NCBI GenBank assembly: GCA_022605955.1
Contig: JAKCOZ010000225.1
Span: 332,429 to 396,428, forward strand
DNA length: 64,000 nucleotides
Reading direction: 5' to 3'
Source of the DNA: Rallus limicola
Taxonomy: Eukaryota > Chordata > Aves > Gruiformes > Rallidae
Part shown: one piece after another, positions 11,050 to 22,386 of the stretch
How the letters are laid out: every line of letters begins with the position of its first letter
Numbering within the stretch: the stretch's first letter is position 1
Program-made: the position numbers and the translations under genes
The notes under the pieces: generated by a model
What the model saw: the letters and a program-made list of their open reading frames with translations, nothing else
What the model was told of the DNA's origin: nothing
Databases searched by the model: none

Positions 11050-12040
11050 TAAAGTGACAGGGTCTGCTCGTGTGTCCTGTTAGGAGGTTTCAGACAAGCT
11101 ATGCCTTTCAGGCCTAGCTTCTTTACTTTGGGAGTTATTGCTGGACGTTTAGCATGTTTTGAACTGCAGTCTGCTAGGGCCGAGAAAAGCACCGTAGGAG
11201 GTTCCAGGCATGTTCCCTCTTTCCAGGCAAAGGAAAAGGCTGAGAGCAAAAGTGACAGGGTCTGCTCGTGTGTCCTGTTAGGAGGTTTCAGACAAGCTAT
11301 GCCTTTCAGGCCTAGCTTCTTTACTTTGGGAGTTATTGCTGGACGTTTAGCATGTTTTGAACTGCAGTCTGCTAGGGCCGAGAAAAGCACCGTAGGAGGT
11401 TCCAGGCATGTTCCCTCTTTCCAGGCAAAGGAAAAGGCTGAGAGCCAAAGTGACAGGGTCTGCTCGTGTGTCCTGTTAGGAGGTTTCAGACAAGCTATGC
11501 CTTTCAGGCCTAGCTTCTTTACTTTGGGAGTTATTGCTGGACGTTTAGCATGTTGTGACCTGCAGTCTGCTAGGGCCGAGAAAAGCACCGTAGGAGGTTC
11601 CAGGCATGTTCCCTCTTTCCAGGCAAAGGAAAAGGCTGAGAGCCAAAGTGACAGGGTCTGCTCGTGTGTCCTGTTAGGAGGTTTCAGACAAGCTATGCCT
11701 TTCAGGCCTAGCTTCTTTACTTTGGGAGTTATTGCTGGACGTTTAGCATGTTTTGAACTGCAGTCTGCTAGGGCCGAGAAAAGCACCGTAGGAGGTTCCA
11801 GGCATGTTCCCTCTTTCCAGGCAAAGGAAAAGGCTGAGAGCCAAAGTGACAGGGTCTGCTCGTGTGTCCTGTCAGGAGGTTTCAGACAAGCTATGCCTTT
11901 CAGGCCTAGCTTCTTTACTTTGGGAGTTATTGCTGGACGTTTAGCATGTTTTGAACTGCAGTCTGCTAGGGCCGAGAAAAGCACCGTAGGAGGTTCCAGG
12001 CATGTTCCCTCTTTCCAGGCAAAGGAAAAGGCTGAGAGCT
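11050..12040 (+). repeat. Five-monomer duplication marked by GAGAGCTAAAG
   Basis: A single C to T change gives GAGAGCTAAAG instead of GAGAGCCAAAG at 11,050 and again at 12,040. The spacing is 990 bp, exactly five monomers. The same change appears nowhere else that I found, so the second is most simply a copy of the first. In the plus-strand open frame the change is a stop codon, which is why long plus-strand frames break at these two points. Confidence 0.75.
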
Positions 12041-13213
12041 AAAGTGACAGGGTCTGCTCGTGTGTCCTGTTAGGAGGTTTCAGACAAGCTATGCCTTTCA
12101 GGCCTAGCTTCTTTACTTTGGGAGTTATTGCTGGACGTTTAGCATGTTTTGAACTGCAGTCTGCTAGGGCCGAGAAAAGCACCGTAGGAGGTTCCAGGCA
12201 TGTTCCCTCTTTCCAGGCAAAGGAAAAGGCTGAGAGCCAAAGTGACAGGGTCTGCTCGTGTGTCCTGTTAGGAGGTTTCAGACAAGCTATGCCTTTCAGG
12301 CCTAGCTTCTTTACTTTGGGAGTTATTGCTGGACGTTTAGCATGTTTTGAACTGCAGTCTGCTAGGGCCGAGAAAAGCACCGTAGGAGGTTCCAGGCATG
12401 TTCCCTCTTTCCAGGCAAAGGAAAAGGCTGAGAGCCAAAGTGACAGGGTCTGCTCGTGTGTCCTGTTAGGGGGTTTCAGACAAGCTATGCCTTTCAGGCC
12501 TAGCTTCTTTACTTTGGGAGTTATTGCTGGACGTTTAGCATGTTTTGAACTGCAGTCTGCTAGGGCCGAGAAAAGCACCGTAGGAGGTTCCAGGCATGTT
12601 CCCTCTTTCCAGGCAAAGGAAAAGGCTGAGAGCCAAAGTGACAGGGTCTGCTCGTGTGTCCTGTTAGGAGGTTTCAGACAAGCTATGCCTTTCAGGCCTA
12701 GCTTCTTTACTTTGGGAGTTATTGCTGGACGTTTAGCATGTTTTGAACTGCAGTCTGCTAGGGCCGAGAAAAGCACCGTAGGAGGTTCCAGGCATGTTCC
12801 CTCTTTCCAGGCAAAGGAAAAGGCTGAGAGCCAAAGTGACAGGGTCTGCTCGTGTGTCCTGTTAGGAGGTTTCAGACGAGCTATGCCTTTCAGGCCTAGC
12901 TTCTTTACTTTGGGAGTTATTGCTGGACGTTTAGCATGTTTTGAACTGCAGTCTGCTAGGGCCGAGAAAAGCACCGTAGGAGGTTCCAGGCATGTTCCCT
13001 CTTTCCAGGCAAAGGAAAAGGCTGAGAGCCAAAGTGACAGGGTCTGCTCGTGTGTCCTGTTAGGAGGTTTCAGACAAGCTATGCCTTTCAGGCCTCGCTT
13101 CTTTACTTTGGGAGTTATTGCTGGACGTTTAGCATGTTTTGAACTGCAGTCTGCTAGGGCCGAGAAAAGCACCGTAGGAGGTTCCAGGCATGTTCCCTCT
13201 TTCCAGGCAAAGG
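11695..13213 (+). repeat. Uniform subarray, major monomer type only
   Basis: From here rightward only the TTTTGAAC type is seen. Variation is limited to the GACAAGC/GACGAGC site, a TGTCAGG at 11,872, one GGGGG for GGAGG near 12,470, and a CCTCGC near 13,095. The stretch ends at a 4-bp deletion. Confidence 0.85.
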
Positions 13214-14550
13214 AAGTGAGAGCCAAAGTGACAGGGTCTGCTCGTGTGTCCTGTTAGGAGGTTTCAGACGAGCTATGCCTTTCAGGCCTAGCTTCTTTAC
13301 TTTGGGAGTTATTGCTGGACGTTTAGCATGTTTTGAACTGCAGTCTGCTAGGGCCGAGAAAAGCACCGTAGGAGGTTCCAGGCATGTTCCCTCTTTCCAG
13401 GCAAAGGAAAAGGCTGAGAGCCAAAGTGACAGGGTCTGCTCGTGTGTCCTGTTAGGAGGTTTCAGACAAGCTATGCCTTTCAGGCCTAGCTTCTTTACTT
13501 TGGGAGTTATTGCTGGACGTTTAGCATGTTTTGAACTGCAGTCTGCTAGGGCCGAGAAAAGCACCGTAGGAGGTTTCCAGGCATGTTCCCTCTTTCCAGG
13601 CAAAGGAAAAGTCTGAGAGCCAAAGTGACAGGGTCTGCTCGTGTGTCCTGTTAGGAGGTTTCAGACAAGCTATGCCTTTCAGGCCTAGCTTCTTTACTTT
13701 GGGAGTTATTGCTGGACGTTTAGCATGTTTTGAACTGCAGTCTGCTAGGGCCGAGAAAAGCACCGTAGGAGGTTCCAGGCATGTTCCCTCTTTCCAGGCA
13801 AAGGAAAAGGCTGAGAGCCAAAGTGACAGGGTCTGCTCGTGTGTCCTGTTAGGAGGTTTCAGACAAGCTATGCCTTTCAGGCCTAGCTTCTTTACTTTGG
13901 GAGTTATTGCTGGACGTTTAGCATGTTTTGAACTGCAGTCTGCTAGGGCCGAGAAAAGCACCGTAGGAGGTTCCAGGCATGTTCCCTCTTTCCAGGCAAA
14001 GGAAAAGGCTGAGAGCCAAAGTGACAGGGTCTGCTCGTGTGTCCTGTTAGGAGGTTTCAGACAAGCTATGCCTTTCAGGCCTAGCTTCTTTACTTTGGGA
14101 GTTATTGCTGGACGTTTAGCATGTTTTGAACTGCAGTCTGCTAGGGCCGAGAAAAGCACCGTAGGAGGTTCCAGGCATGTTTCCCTCTTTCCAGGCAAAG
14201 GAAAATGCTGAGAGCCAAAGTGACAGGGTCTGCTCGTGTGTCCTGTTAGGAGGTTTCAGAACAAGCTATGCCTTTCAGGCCTAGCTTCTTTACTTTGGGA
14301 GTTATTGCTGGACGTTTAGCATGTTTTGAACTGCAGTCTGCTAGGGCCGAGAAAAGCACCGTAGGAGGTTCCAGGCATGTTCCCTCTTTCCAGGCAAAGG
14401 AAAAGGCTGAGAGCCAAAGTGACAGGGTCTGCTCGTGTGTCCTGTTAGGAGGTTTCAGACAAGCTATGCCTTTCAGGCCTAGCTTCTTTACTTTGGGAGT
14501 TATTGCTGGACGTTTAGCATGTTTTGAACTGCAGTCTGCTAGGGCCGAGG
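13214..14550 (+). repeat. Indel cluster 1 within the satellite
   Basis: Five length changes fall within about 1.3 kb: a 4-bp deletion near 13,215 (AAGGAAGTGAG), an extra T near 13,575 (GGTTTCCAGG), an extra T near 14,181 (CATGTTTCCC), an extra A near 14,261 (CAGAACAAGC) and an extra G near 14,550 (CCGAGGAAAAG). The 13 kb to the left have none. The 28 kb to the right have one. Four of the five add one base to a short run of the same base, which is the usual form of residual long-read consensus error, although real mutation cannot be excluded. Confidence 0.85.
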
Positions 14551-17500
14551 AAAAGCACCGTAGGAGGTTCCAGGCATGTTCCCTCTTTCCAGGCAAAGGA
14601 AAAGGCTGAGAGCCAAAGTGACAGGGTCTGCTCGTGTGTCCTGTTAGGAGGTTTCAGACGAGCTATGCCTTTCAGGCCTAGCTTCTTTCCTTTGGGAGTT
14701 ATTGCTGGACGTTTAGCATGTTTTGAACTGCAGTCTGCTAGGGCCGAGAAAAGCACCGTAGGAGGTTCCAGGCATGTTCCCTCTTTCCAGGCAAAGGAAA
14801 AGGCTGAGAGCCAAAGTGACAGGGTCTGCTCGTGTGTCCTGTTAGGAGGTTTCAGACGAGCTATGCCTTTCAGGCCTAGCTTCTTTACTTTGGGAGTTAT
14901 TGCTGGACGTTTAGCATGTTTTGAACTGCAGTCTGCTAGGGCCGAGAAAAGCACCGTAGGAGGTTCCAGGCATGTTCCCTCTTTCCAGGCAAAGGAAAAG
15001 GCTGAGAGCCAAAGTGACAGGGTCTGCTCGTGTGTCCTGTTAGGAGGTTTCAGACGAGCTATGCCTTTCAGGCCTAGCTTCTTTACTTTGGGAGTTATTG
15101 CTGGACGTTTAGCATGTTTTGAACTGCAGTCTGCTAGGGCCGAGAAAAGCACCGTAGGAGGTTCCAGGCATGTTCCCTCTTTCCAGGCAAAGGAAAAGGC
15201 TGAGAGCCAAAGTGACAGGGTCTGCTCGTGTGTCCTGTTAGGAGGTTTCAGACAAGCTATGCCTTTCAGGCCTAGCTTCTTTACTTTGGGAGTTATTGCT
15301 GGACGTTTAGCATGTTTTGAACTGCAGTCTGCTAGGGCCGAGAAAAGCACCGTAGGAGGTTCCAGGCATGTTCCCTCTTTCCAGGCAAAGGAAAAGGCTG
15401 AGAGCCAAAGTGACAGGGTCTGCTCGTGTGTCCTGTTAGGAGGTTTCAGACGAGCTATGCCTTTCAGGCCTAGCTTCTTTACTTTGGGAGTTATTGCTGG
15501 ACGTTTAGCATGTTTTGAACTGCAGTCTGCTAGGGCCGAGAAAAGCACCGTAGGAGGTTCCAGGCATGTTCCCTCTTTCCAGGCAAAGGAAAAGGCTGAG
15601 AGCCAAAGTGACAGGGTCTGCTCGTGTGTCCTGTTAGGAGGTTTCAGACGAGCTATGCCTTTCAGGCCTAGATTCTTTACTTTGGGAGTTATTGCTGGAC
15701 GTTTAGCATGTTTTGAACTGCAGTCTGCTAGGGCCGAGAAAAGCACCGTAGGAGGTTCCAGGCATGTTCCCTCTTTCCAGGCAAAGGAAAAGGCTGAGAG
15801 CCAAAGTGACAGGGTCTGCTCGTGTGTCCTGTTAGGAGGTTTCAGACGAGCTATGCCTTTCAGGCCTAGCTTCTTTACTTTGGAAGTTATTGCTGGACGT
15901 TTAGCATGTTTTGAACTGCAGTCTGCTAGGGCCGAGAAAAGCACCGTAGGAGGTTCCAGGCATGTTCCCTCTTTCCAGGCAAAGGAAAAGGCTGAGAGCC
16001 AAAGTGACAGGGTCTGCTCGTGTGTCCTGTTAGGAGGTTTCAGACAAGCTATGCCTTTCAGGCCTAGCTTCTTTACTTTGGGAGTTATTGCTGGACGTTT
16101 AGCATGTTTTGAACTGCAGTCTGCTAGGGCCGAGAAAAGCACCGTAGGAGGTTCCAGGCATGTTCCCTCTTTCCAGGCAAAGGAAAAGGCTGAGAGCCAA
16201 AGTGACAGGGTCTGCTCGTGTGTCCTGTTAGGAGGTTTCAGACAAGCTATGCCTTTCAGGCCTAGCTTCTTTACTTTGGGAGTTATTGCTGGACGTTTAG
16301 CATGTTTTGAACTGCAGTCTGCTAGGGCCGAGAAAAGCACCGTAGGAGGTTCCAGGCATGTTCCCTCTTTCCAGGCAAAGGAAAAGGCTGAGAGCCAAAG
16401 TGACAGGGTCTGCTCGTGTGTCCTGTTAGGAGGTTTCAGACGAGCTATGCCTTTCAGGCCTAGCTTCTTTACTTTGGGAGTTATTGCTGGACGTTTAGCA
16501 TGTTTTGAACTGCAGTCTGCTAGGGCCGAGAAAAGCACCGTAGGAGGTTCCAGGCATGTTCCCTCTTTCCAGGCAAAGGAAAAGGCTGAGAGCCAAAGTG
16601 ACAGGGTCTGCTCGTGTGTCCTGTTAGGAGGTTTCAGACGAGCTATGCCTTTCAGGCCTAGCTTCTTTACTTTGGGAGTTATTGCTGGACGTTTAGCATG
16701 TTTTGAACTGCAGTCTGCTAGGGCCGAGAAAAGCACCGTAGGAGGTTCCAGGCATGTTCCCTCTTTCCAGGCAAAGGAAAAGGCTGAGAGCCAAAGTGAC
16801 AGGGTCTGCTCGTGTGTCCTGTTAGGAGGTTTCAGACGAGCTATGCCTTTCAGGCCTAGCTTCTTTACTTTGGGAGTTATTGCTGGACGTTTAGCATGTT
16901 TTGAACTGCAGTCTGCTAGGGCCGAGAAAAGCACCGTAGGAGGTTCCAGGCATGTTCCCTCTTTCCAGGCAAAGGAAAAGGCTGAGAGCCAAAGTGACAG
17001 GGTCTGCTCGTGTGTCCTGTTAGGAGGTTTCAGACAAGCTATGCCTTTCAGGCCTAGCTTCTTTACTTTGGGAGTTATTGCTGGACGTTTAGCATGTTTT
17101 GAACTGCAGTCTGCTAGGGCCGAGAAAAGCACCGTAGGAGGTTCCAGGCATGTTCCCTCTTTCCAGGCAAAGGAAAAGGCTGAGAGCCAAAGTGACAGGG
17201 TCTGCTCGTGTGTCCTGTTAGGAGGTTTCAGACAAGCTATGCCTTTCAGGCCTAGCTTCTTTACTTTGGGAGTTATTGCTGGACGTTTAGCATGTTTTGA
17301 ACTGCAGTCTGCTAGGGCCGAGAAAAGCACCGTAGGAGGTTCCAGGCATGTTCCCTCTTTCCAGGCAAAGGAAAAGGCTGAGAGCCAAAGTGACAGGGTC
17401 TGCTCGTGTGTCCTGTTAGGAGGTTTCAGACAAGCTATGCCTTTCAGGCCTAGCTTCTTTACTTTGGGAGTTATTGCTGGACGTTTAGCATGTTTTGAAC

Positions 17501-18426
17501 TGCAGTCTGCTAGGGCCGAGAAAAGCACCGTAGGAGGTTCCAGGCATGTTCCCTCTTTCCAGGCAAAGGAAAAGGCTGAGAGCCAAAGTGACAGGGTCTG
17601 CTCGTGTGTCCTGTTAGGAGGTTTCAGACAAGCTATGCCTTTCAGGCCTAGCTTCTTTACTTTGGGAGTTATTGCTGGACGTTTAGCATGTTTTGAACTG
17701 CAGTCTGCTAGGGCCGAGAAAAGCACCGTAGGAGGTTCCAGGCATGTTCCCTCTTTCCAGGCAAAGGAAAATGCTGAGAGCCAAAGTGACAGGGTCTGCT
17801 CGTGTGTCCTGTTAGGAGGTTTCAGACAAGCTATGCCTTTCAGGCCTAGCTTCTTTACTTTGGGAGTTATTGCTGGACGTTTAGCATGTTTTGAACTGCA
17901 GTCTGCTAGGGCCGAGAAAAGCACCGTAGGAGGTTCCAGGCATGTTCCCTCTTTCCAGGCAAAGGAAAAGGCTGAGAGCCAAAGTGACAGGGTCTGCTCG
18001 TGTGTCCTGTTAGGAGGTTTCAGACAAGCTATGCCTTTCAGGCCTAGCTTCTTTACTTTGGGAGTTATTGCTGGACGTTTAGCATGTTTTGAACTGCAGT
18101 CTGCTAGGGCCGAGAAAAGCACCGTAGGAGGTTCCAGGCATGTTCCCTCTTTCCAGGCAAAGGAAAAGGCTGAGAGCCAAAGTGACAGGGTCTGCTCGTG
18201 TGTCCTGTTAGGAGGTTTCAGACGAGCTATGCCTTTCAGGCCTAGCTTCTTTCCTTTGGGAGTTATTGCTGGACGTTTAGCATGTTTTGAACTGCAGTCT
18301 GCTAGGGCCGAGAAAAGCACCGTAGGAGGTTCCAGGCATGTTCCCTCTTTCCAGGCAAAGGAAAAGGCTGAGAGCCAAAGTGACAGGGTCTGCTCGTGTG
18401 TCCTGTTAGGAGGTTTCAGACGAGCT

Positions 18427-19416
18427 ATGCCTTTCAGGCCTAGCTTCTTTACTTTGGGAGTTATTGCTGGACGTTTAGCATGTTTTGAACTGCAGTCTGC
18501 TAGGGCCGAGAAAAGCACCGTAGGAGGTTCCAGGCATGTTCCCTCTTTCCAGGCAAAGGAAAAGGCTGAGAGCCAAAGTGACAGGGTCTGCTCGTGTGTC
18601 CTGTTAGGAGGTTTCAGACGAGCTATGCCTTTCAGGCCTAGCTTCTTTACTTTGGGAGTTATTGCTGGACGTTTAGCATGTTTTGAACTGCAGTCTGCTA
18701 GGGCCGAGAAAAGCACCGTAGGAGGTTCCAGGCATGTTCCCTCTTTCCAGGCAAAGGAAAAGGCTGAGAGCCAAAGTGACAGGGTCTGCTCGTGTGTCCT
18801 GTTAGGAGGTTTCAGACGAGCTATGCCTTTCAGGCCTAGATTCTTTACTTTGGGAGTTATTGCTGGACGTTTAGCATGTTTTGAACTGCAGTCTGCTAGG
18901 GCCGAGAAAAGCACCGTAGGAGGTTCCAGGCATGTTCCCTCTTTCCAGGCAAAGGAAAAGGCTGAGAGCCAAAGTGACAGGGTCTGCTCGTGTGTCCTGT
19001 TAGGAGGTTTCAGACGAGCTATGCCTTTCAGGCCTAGCTTCTTTACTTTGGGAGTTATTGCTGGACGTTTAGCATGTTTTGAACTGCAGTCTGCTAGGGC
19101 CGAGAAAAGCACCGTAGGAGGTTCCAGGCATGTTCCCTCTTTCCAGGCAAAGGAAAAGGCTGAGAGCCAAAGTGACAGGGTCTGCTCGTGTGTCCTGTTA
19201 GGAGGTTTCAGACAAGCTATGCCTTTCAGGCCTAGCTTCTTTACTTTGGGAGTTATTGCTGGACGTTTAGCATGTTTTGAACTGCAGTCTGCTAGGGCCG
19301 ACAAAAGCACCGTAGGAGGTTCCAGGCATGTTCCCTCTTTCCAGGCAAAGGAAAAGGCTGAGAGCCAAAGTGACAGGGTCTGCTCGTGTGTCCTGTTAGG
19401 AGGTTTCAGACGAGCT
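18427..19416 (+). repeat. Five-monomer block, copy 1 of a 15-monomer-spaced duplication
   Basis: This block contains CTAGATTC (18,840) followed two monomers later by GCCGACAAAAG (19,302). Both markers recur at 21,810 and 22,272, each exactly 2,970 bp or 15 monomers away, with the intervening GACGAGC/GACAAGC order also shared. The preceding TTTCCTTTGG monomer at 18,253 is not shared, which bounds the left side. Confidence 0.78.
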
Positions 19417-21396
19417 ATGCCTTTCAGGCCTAGCTTCTTTACTTTGGGAGTTATTGCTGGACGTTTAGCATGTTTTGAACTGCAGTCTGCTAGGGCCGAG
19501 AAAAGCACCGTAGGAGGTTCCAGGCATGTTCCCTCTTTCCAGGCAAAGGAAAAGGCTGAGAGCCAAAGTGACAGGGTCTGCTCGTGTGTCCTGTTAGGAG
19601 GTTTCAGACAAGCTATGCCTTTCAGGCCTAGCTTCTTTACTTTGGGAGTTATTGCTGGACGTTTAGCATGTTTTGAACTGCAGTCTACTAGGGCCGAGAA
19701 AAGCACCGTAGGAGGTTCCAGGCATGTTCCCTCTTTCCAGGCAAAGGAAAAGGCTGAGAGCCAAAGTGACAGGGTCTGCTCGTGTGTCCTGTCAGGAGGT
19801 TTCAGACAAGCTATGCCTTTCAGGCCTAGCTTCTTTACTTTGGGAGTTATTGCTGGACGTTTAGCATGTTTTGAACTGCAGTCTGCTAGGGCCGAGAAAA
19901 GCACCGTAGGAGGTTCCAGGCATGTTCCCTCTTTCCAGGCAAAGGAAAAGGCTGAGAGCCAAAGTGACAGGGTCTGCTCGTGTGTCCTGTCAGGAGGTTT
20001 GAGACAAGCTATGCCTTTCAGGCCTAGCTTCTTTACTTTGGGAGTTATTGCTGGACGTTTAGCATGTTTTGAACTGCAGTCTGCTAGGGCCGAGAAAAGC
20101 ACCGTAGGAGGTTCCAGGCATGTTCCCTCTTTCCAGGCAAAGGAAAAGGCTGATAGTCAAAGTGACAGGGTCTGCTCGTGTGTCCTGTTAGGAGGTTTCA
20201 GAGGAGCTATGCCTTTCAGGCCTAGCTTCTTTACTTTGGGAGTTATTGCTGGACGTTTAGCATGTTTTGAACTGCAGTCTGCTAGGGCCGAGAAAAGCAC
20301 CGTAGGAGGTTCCAGGCATGTTCCCTCTTTCCAGGCAAAGGAAAAGGCTGAGAGCCAAAGTGACAGGGTCTGCTCGTGTGTCCTGTTAGGAGGTTTCAGA
20401 CAAGCTATGCCTTTCAGGCCTAGCTTCTTTACTTTGGGAGTTATTGCTGGACGTTTAGCATGTTTTGAACTGCAGTCTGCTAGGGCCGAGAAAAGCACCG
20501 TAGGAGGTTCCAGGCATGTTCCCTCTTTCCAGGCAAAGGAAAAGGCTGAGAGCCAAAGTGACAGGGTCTGCTCGTGTGTCCTGTTAGGAGGTTTCAGACA
20601 AGCTATGCCTTTCAGGCCTAGCTTCTTTACTTTGGGAGTTATTGCTGGACGTTTAGCATGTTTTGAACTGCAGTCTGCTAGGGCCGAGAAAAGCACCGTA
20701 GGAGGTTCCAGGCATGTTCCCTCTTTCCAGGCAAAGGAAAAGGCTGAGAGCCAAAGTGACAGGGTCTGCTCGTGTGTCCTGTTAGGAGGTTTCAGACAAG
20801 CTATGCCTTTCAGGCCTAGCTTCTTTACTTTGGGAGTTATTGCTGGACGTTTAGCATGTTTTGAACTGCAGTCTGCTAGGGCCGAGAAAAGCACCGTAGG
20901 AGGTTCCAGGCATGTTCCCTCTTTCCAGGCAAAGGAAAAGGCTGAGAGCCAAAGTGACAGGGTCTGCTCGTGTGTCCTGTTAGGAGGTTTCAGACAAGCT
21001 ATGCCTTTCAGGCCTAGCTTCTTTACTTTGGGAGTTATTGCTGGACGTTTAGCATGTTTTGAACTGCAGTCTGCTAGGGCCGAGAAAAGCACCGTAGGAG
21101 GTTCCAGGCATGTTCCCTCTTTCCAGGCAAAGGAAAAGGCTGAGAGCCAAAGTGACAGGGTCTGCTCGTGTGTCCTGTTAGGAGGTTTCAGACAAGCTAT
21201 GCCTTTCAGGCCTAGCTTCTTTACTTTGGGAGTTATTGCTGGACGTTTAGCATGTTTTGAACTGCAGTCTGCTAGGGCCGAGAAAAGCACCGTAGGAGGT
21301 TCCAGGCATGTTCCCTCTTTCCAGGCAAAGGAAAAGGCTGAGAGCCAAAGTGACAGGGTCTGCTCGTGTGTCCTGTTAGGAGGTTTCAGACGAGCT

Positions 21397-22386
21397 ATGC
21401 CTTTCAGGCCTAGCTTCTTTACTTTGGGAGTTATTGCTGGACGTTTAGCATGTTTTGAACTGCAGTCTGCTAGGGCCGAGAAAAGCACCGTAGGAGGTTC
21501 CAGGCATGTTCCCTCTTTCCAGGCAAAGGAAAAGGCTGAGAGCCAAAGTGACAGGGTCTGCTCGTGTGTCCTGTTAGGAGGTTTCAGACGAGCTATGCCT
21601 TTCAGGCCTAGCTTCTTTACTTTGGGAGTTATTGCTGGACGTTTAGCATGTTTTGAACTGCAGTCTGCTAGGGCCGAGAAAAGCACCGTAGGAGGTTCCA
21701 GGCATGTTCCCTCTTTCCAGGCAAAGGAAAAGGCTGAGAGCCAAAGTGACAGGGTCTGCTCGTGTGTCCTGTTAGGAGGTTTCAGACGAGCTATGCCTTT
21801 CAGGCCTAGATTCTTTACTTTGGGAGTTATTGCTGGACGTTTAGCATGTTTTGAACTGCAGTCTGCTAGGGCCGAGAAAAGCACCGTAGGAGGTTCCAGG
21901 CATGTTCCCTCTTTCCAGGCAAAGGAAAAGGCTGAGAGCCAAAGTGACAGGGTCTGCTCGTGTGTCCTGTTAGGAGGTTTCAGACGAGCTATGCCTTTCA
22001 GGCCTAGCTTCTTTACTTTGGGAGTTATTGCTGGACGTTTAGCATGTTTTGAACTGCAGTCTGCTAGGGCCGAGAAAAGCACCGTAGGAGGTTCCAGGCA
22101 TGTTCCCTCTTTCCAGGCAAAGGAAAAGGCTGAGAGCCAAAGTGACAGGGTCTGCTCGTGTGTCCTGTTAGGAGGTTTCAGACAAGCTATGCCTTTCAGG
22201 CCTAGCTTCTTTACTTTGGGAGTTATTGCTGGACGTTTAGCATGTTTTGAACTGCAGTCTGCTAGGGCCGACAAAAGCACCGTAGGAGGTTCCAGGCATG
22301 TTCCCTCTTTCCAGGCAAAGGAAAAGGCTGAGAGCCAAAGTGACAGGGTCTTCTCGTGTGTCCTGTCAGGAGGTTTCAGACAAGCT
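21397..22386 (+). repeat. Five-monomer block, copy 2 of a 15-monomer-spaced duplication
   Basis: This block matches 18,427-19,416 at both rare markers with a 2,970-bp offset. Immediately after it the copies differ: this one continues with GGTCTTCTCG and TGTCAGG near 22,350-22,366. The GGTCTTCTCG plus TGTCAGG pair occurs again near 39,576-39,592, which indicates a further exchange with a distant block. Confidence 0.75.

Larger units (their letters stand above)
1..11694 (+). repeat. Mixed subarray with two interspersed monomer types
   Basis: This part of the array mixes the major type (TGTTTTGAACTG) with a second type (TGTTGTGACCTG) that differs by two linked substitutions four bases apart. 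By my count 17 of 59 full monomers are of the second type, the last being 11,497-11,694; I see none further right. In several stretches the two types alternate strictly (for example about 2,785-3,774 and 6,745-7,338), giving a local 396-bp dimer. Other copies here share rarer markers such as CCTTGC in place of CCTAGC and TGTCCAG in place of TGTCCTG, which repeat at multiples of 198 bp. No indel was seen in this part. Confidence 0.9.

Noticed and set aside
13..11052. Giant plus-strand repeat protein (3,679 codons)
   Set aside because: The frame is forced by a stop-free unit of 66 codons, the opposite strand is open over the same DNA, copies differ mainly by replacement changes, and there is no unique start or end. 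No domain is recognisable.
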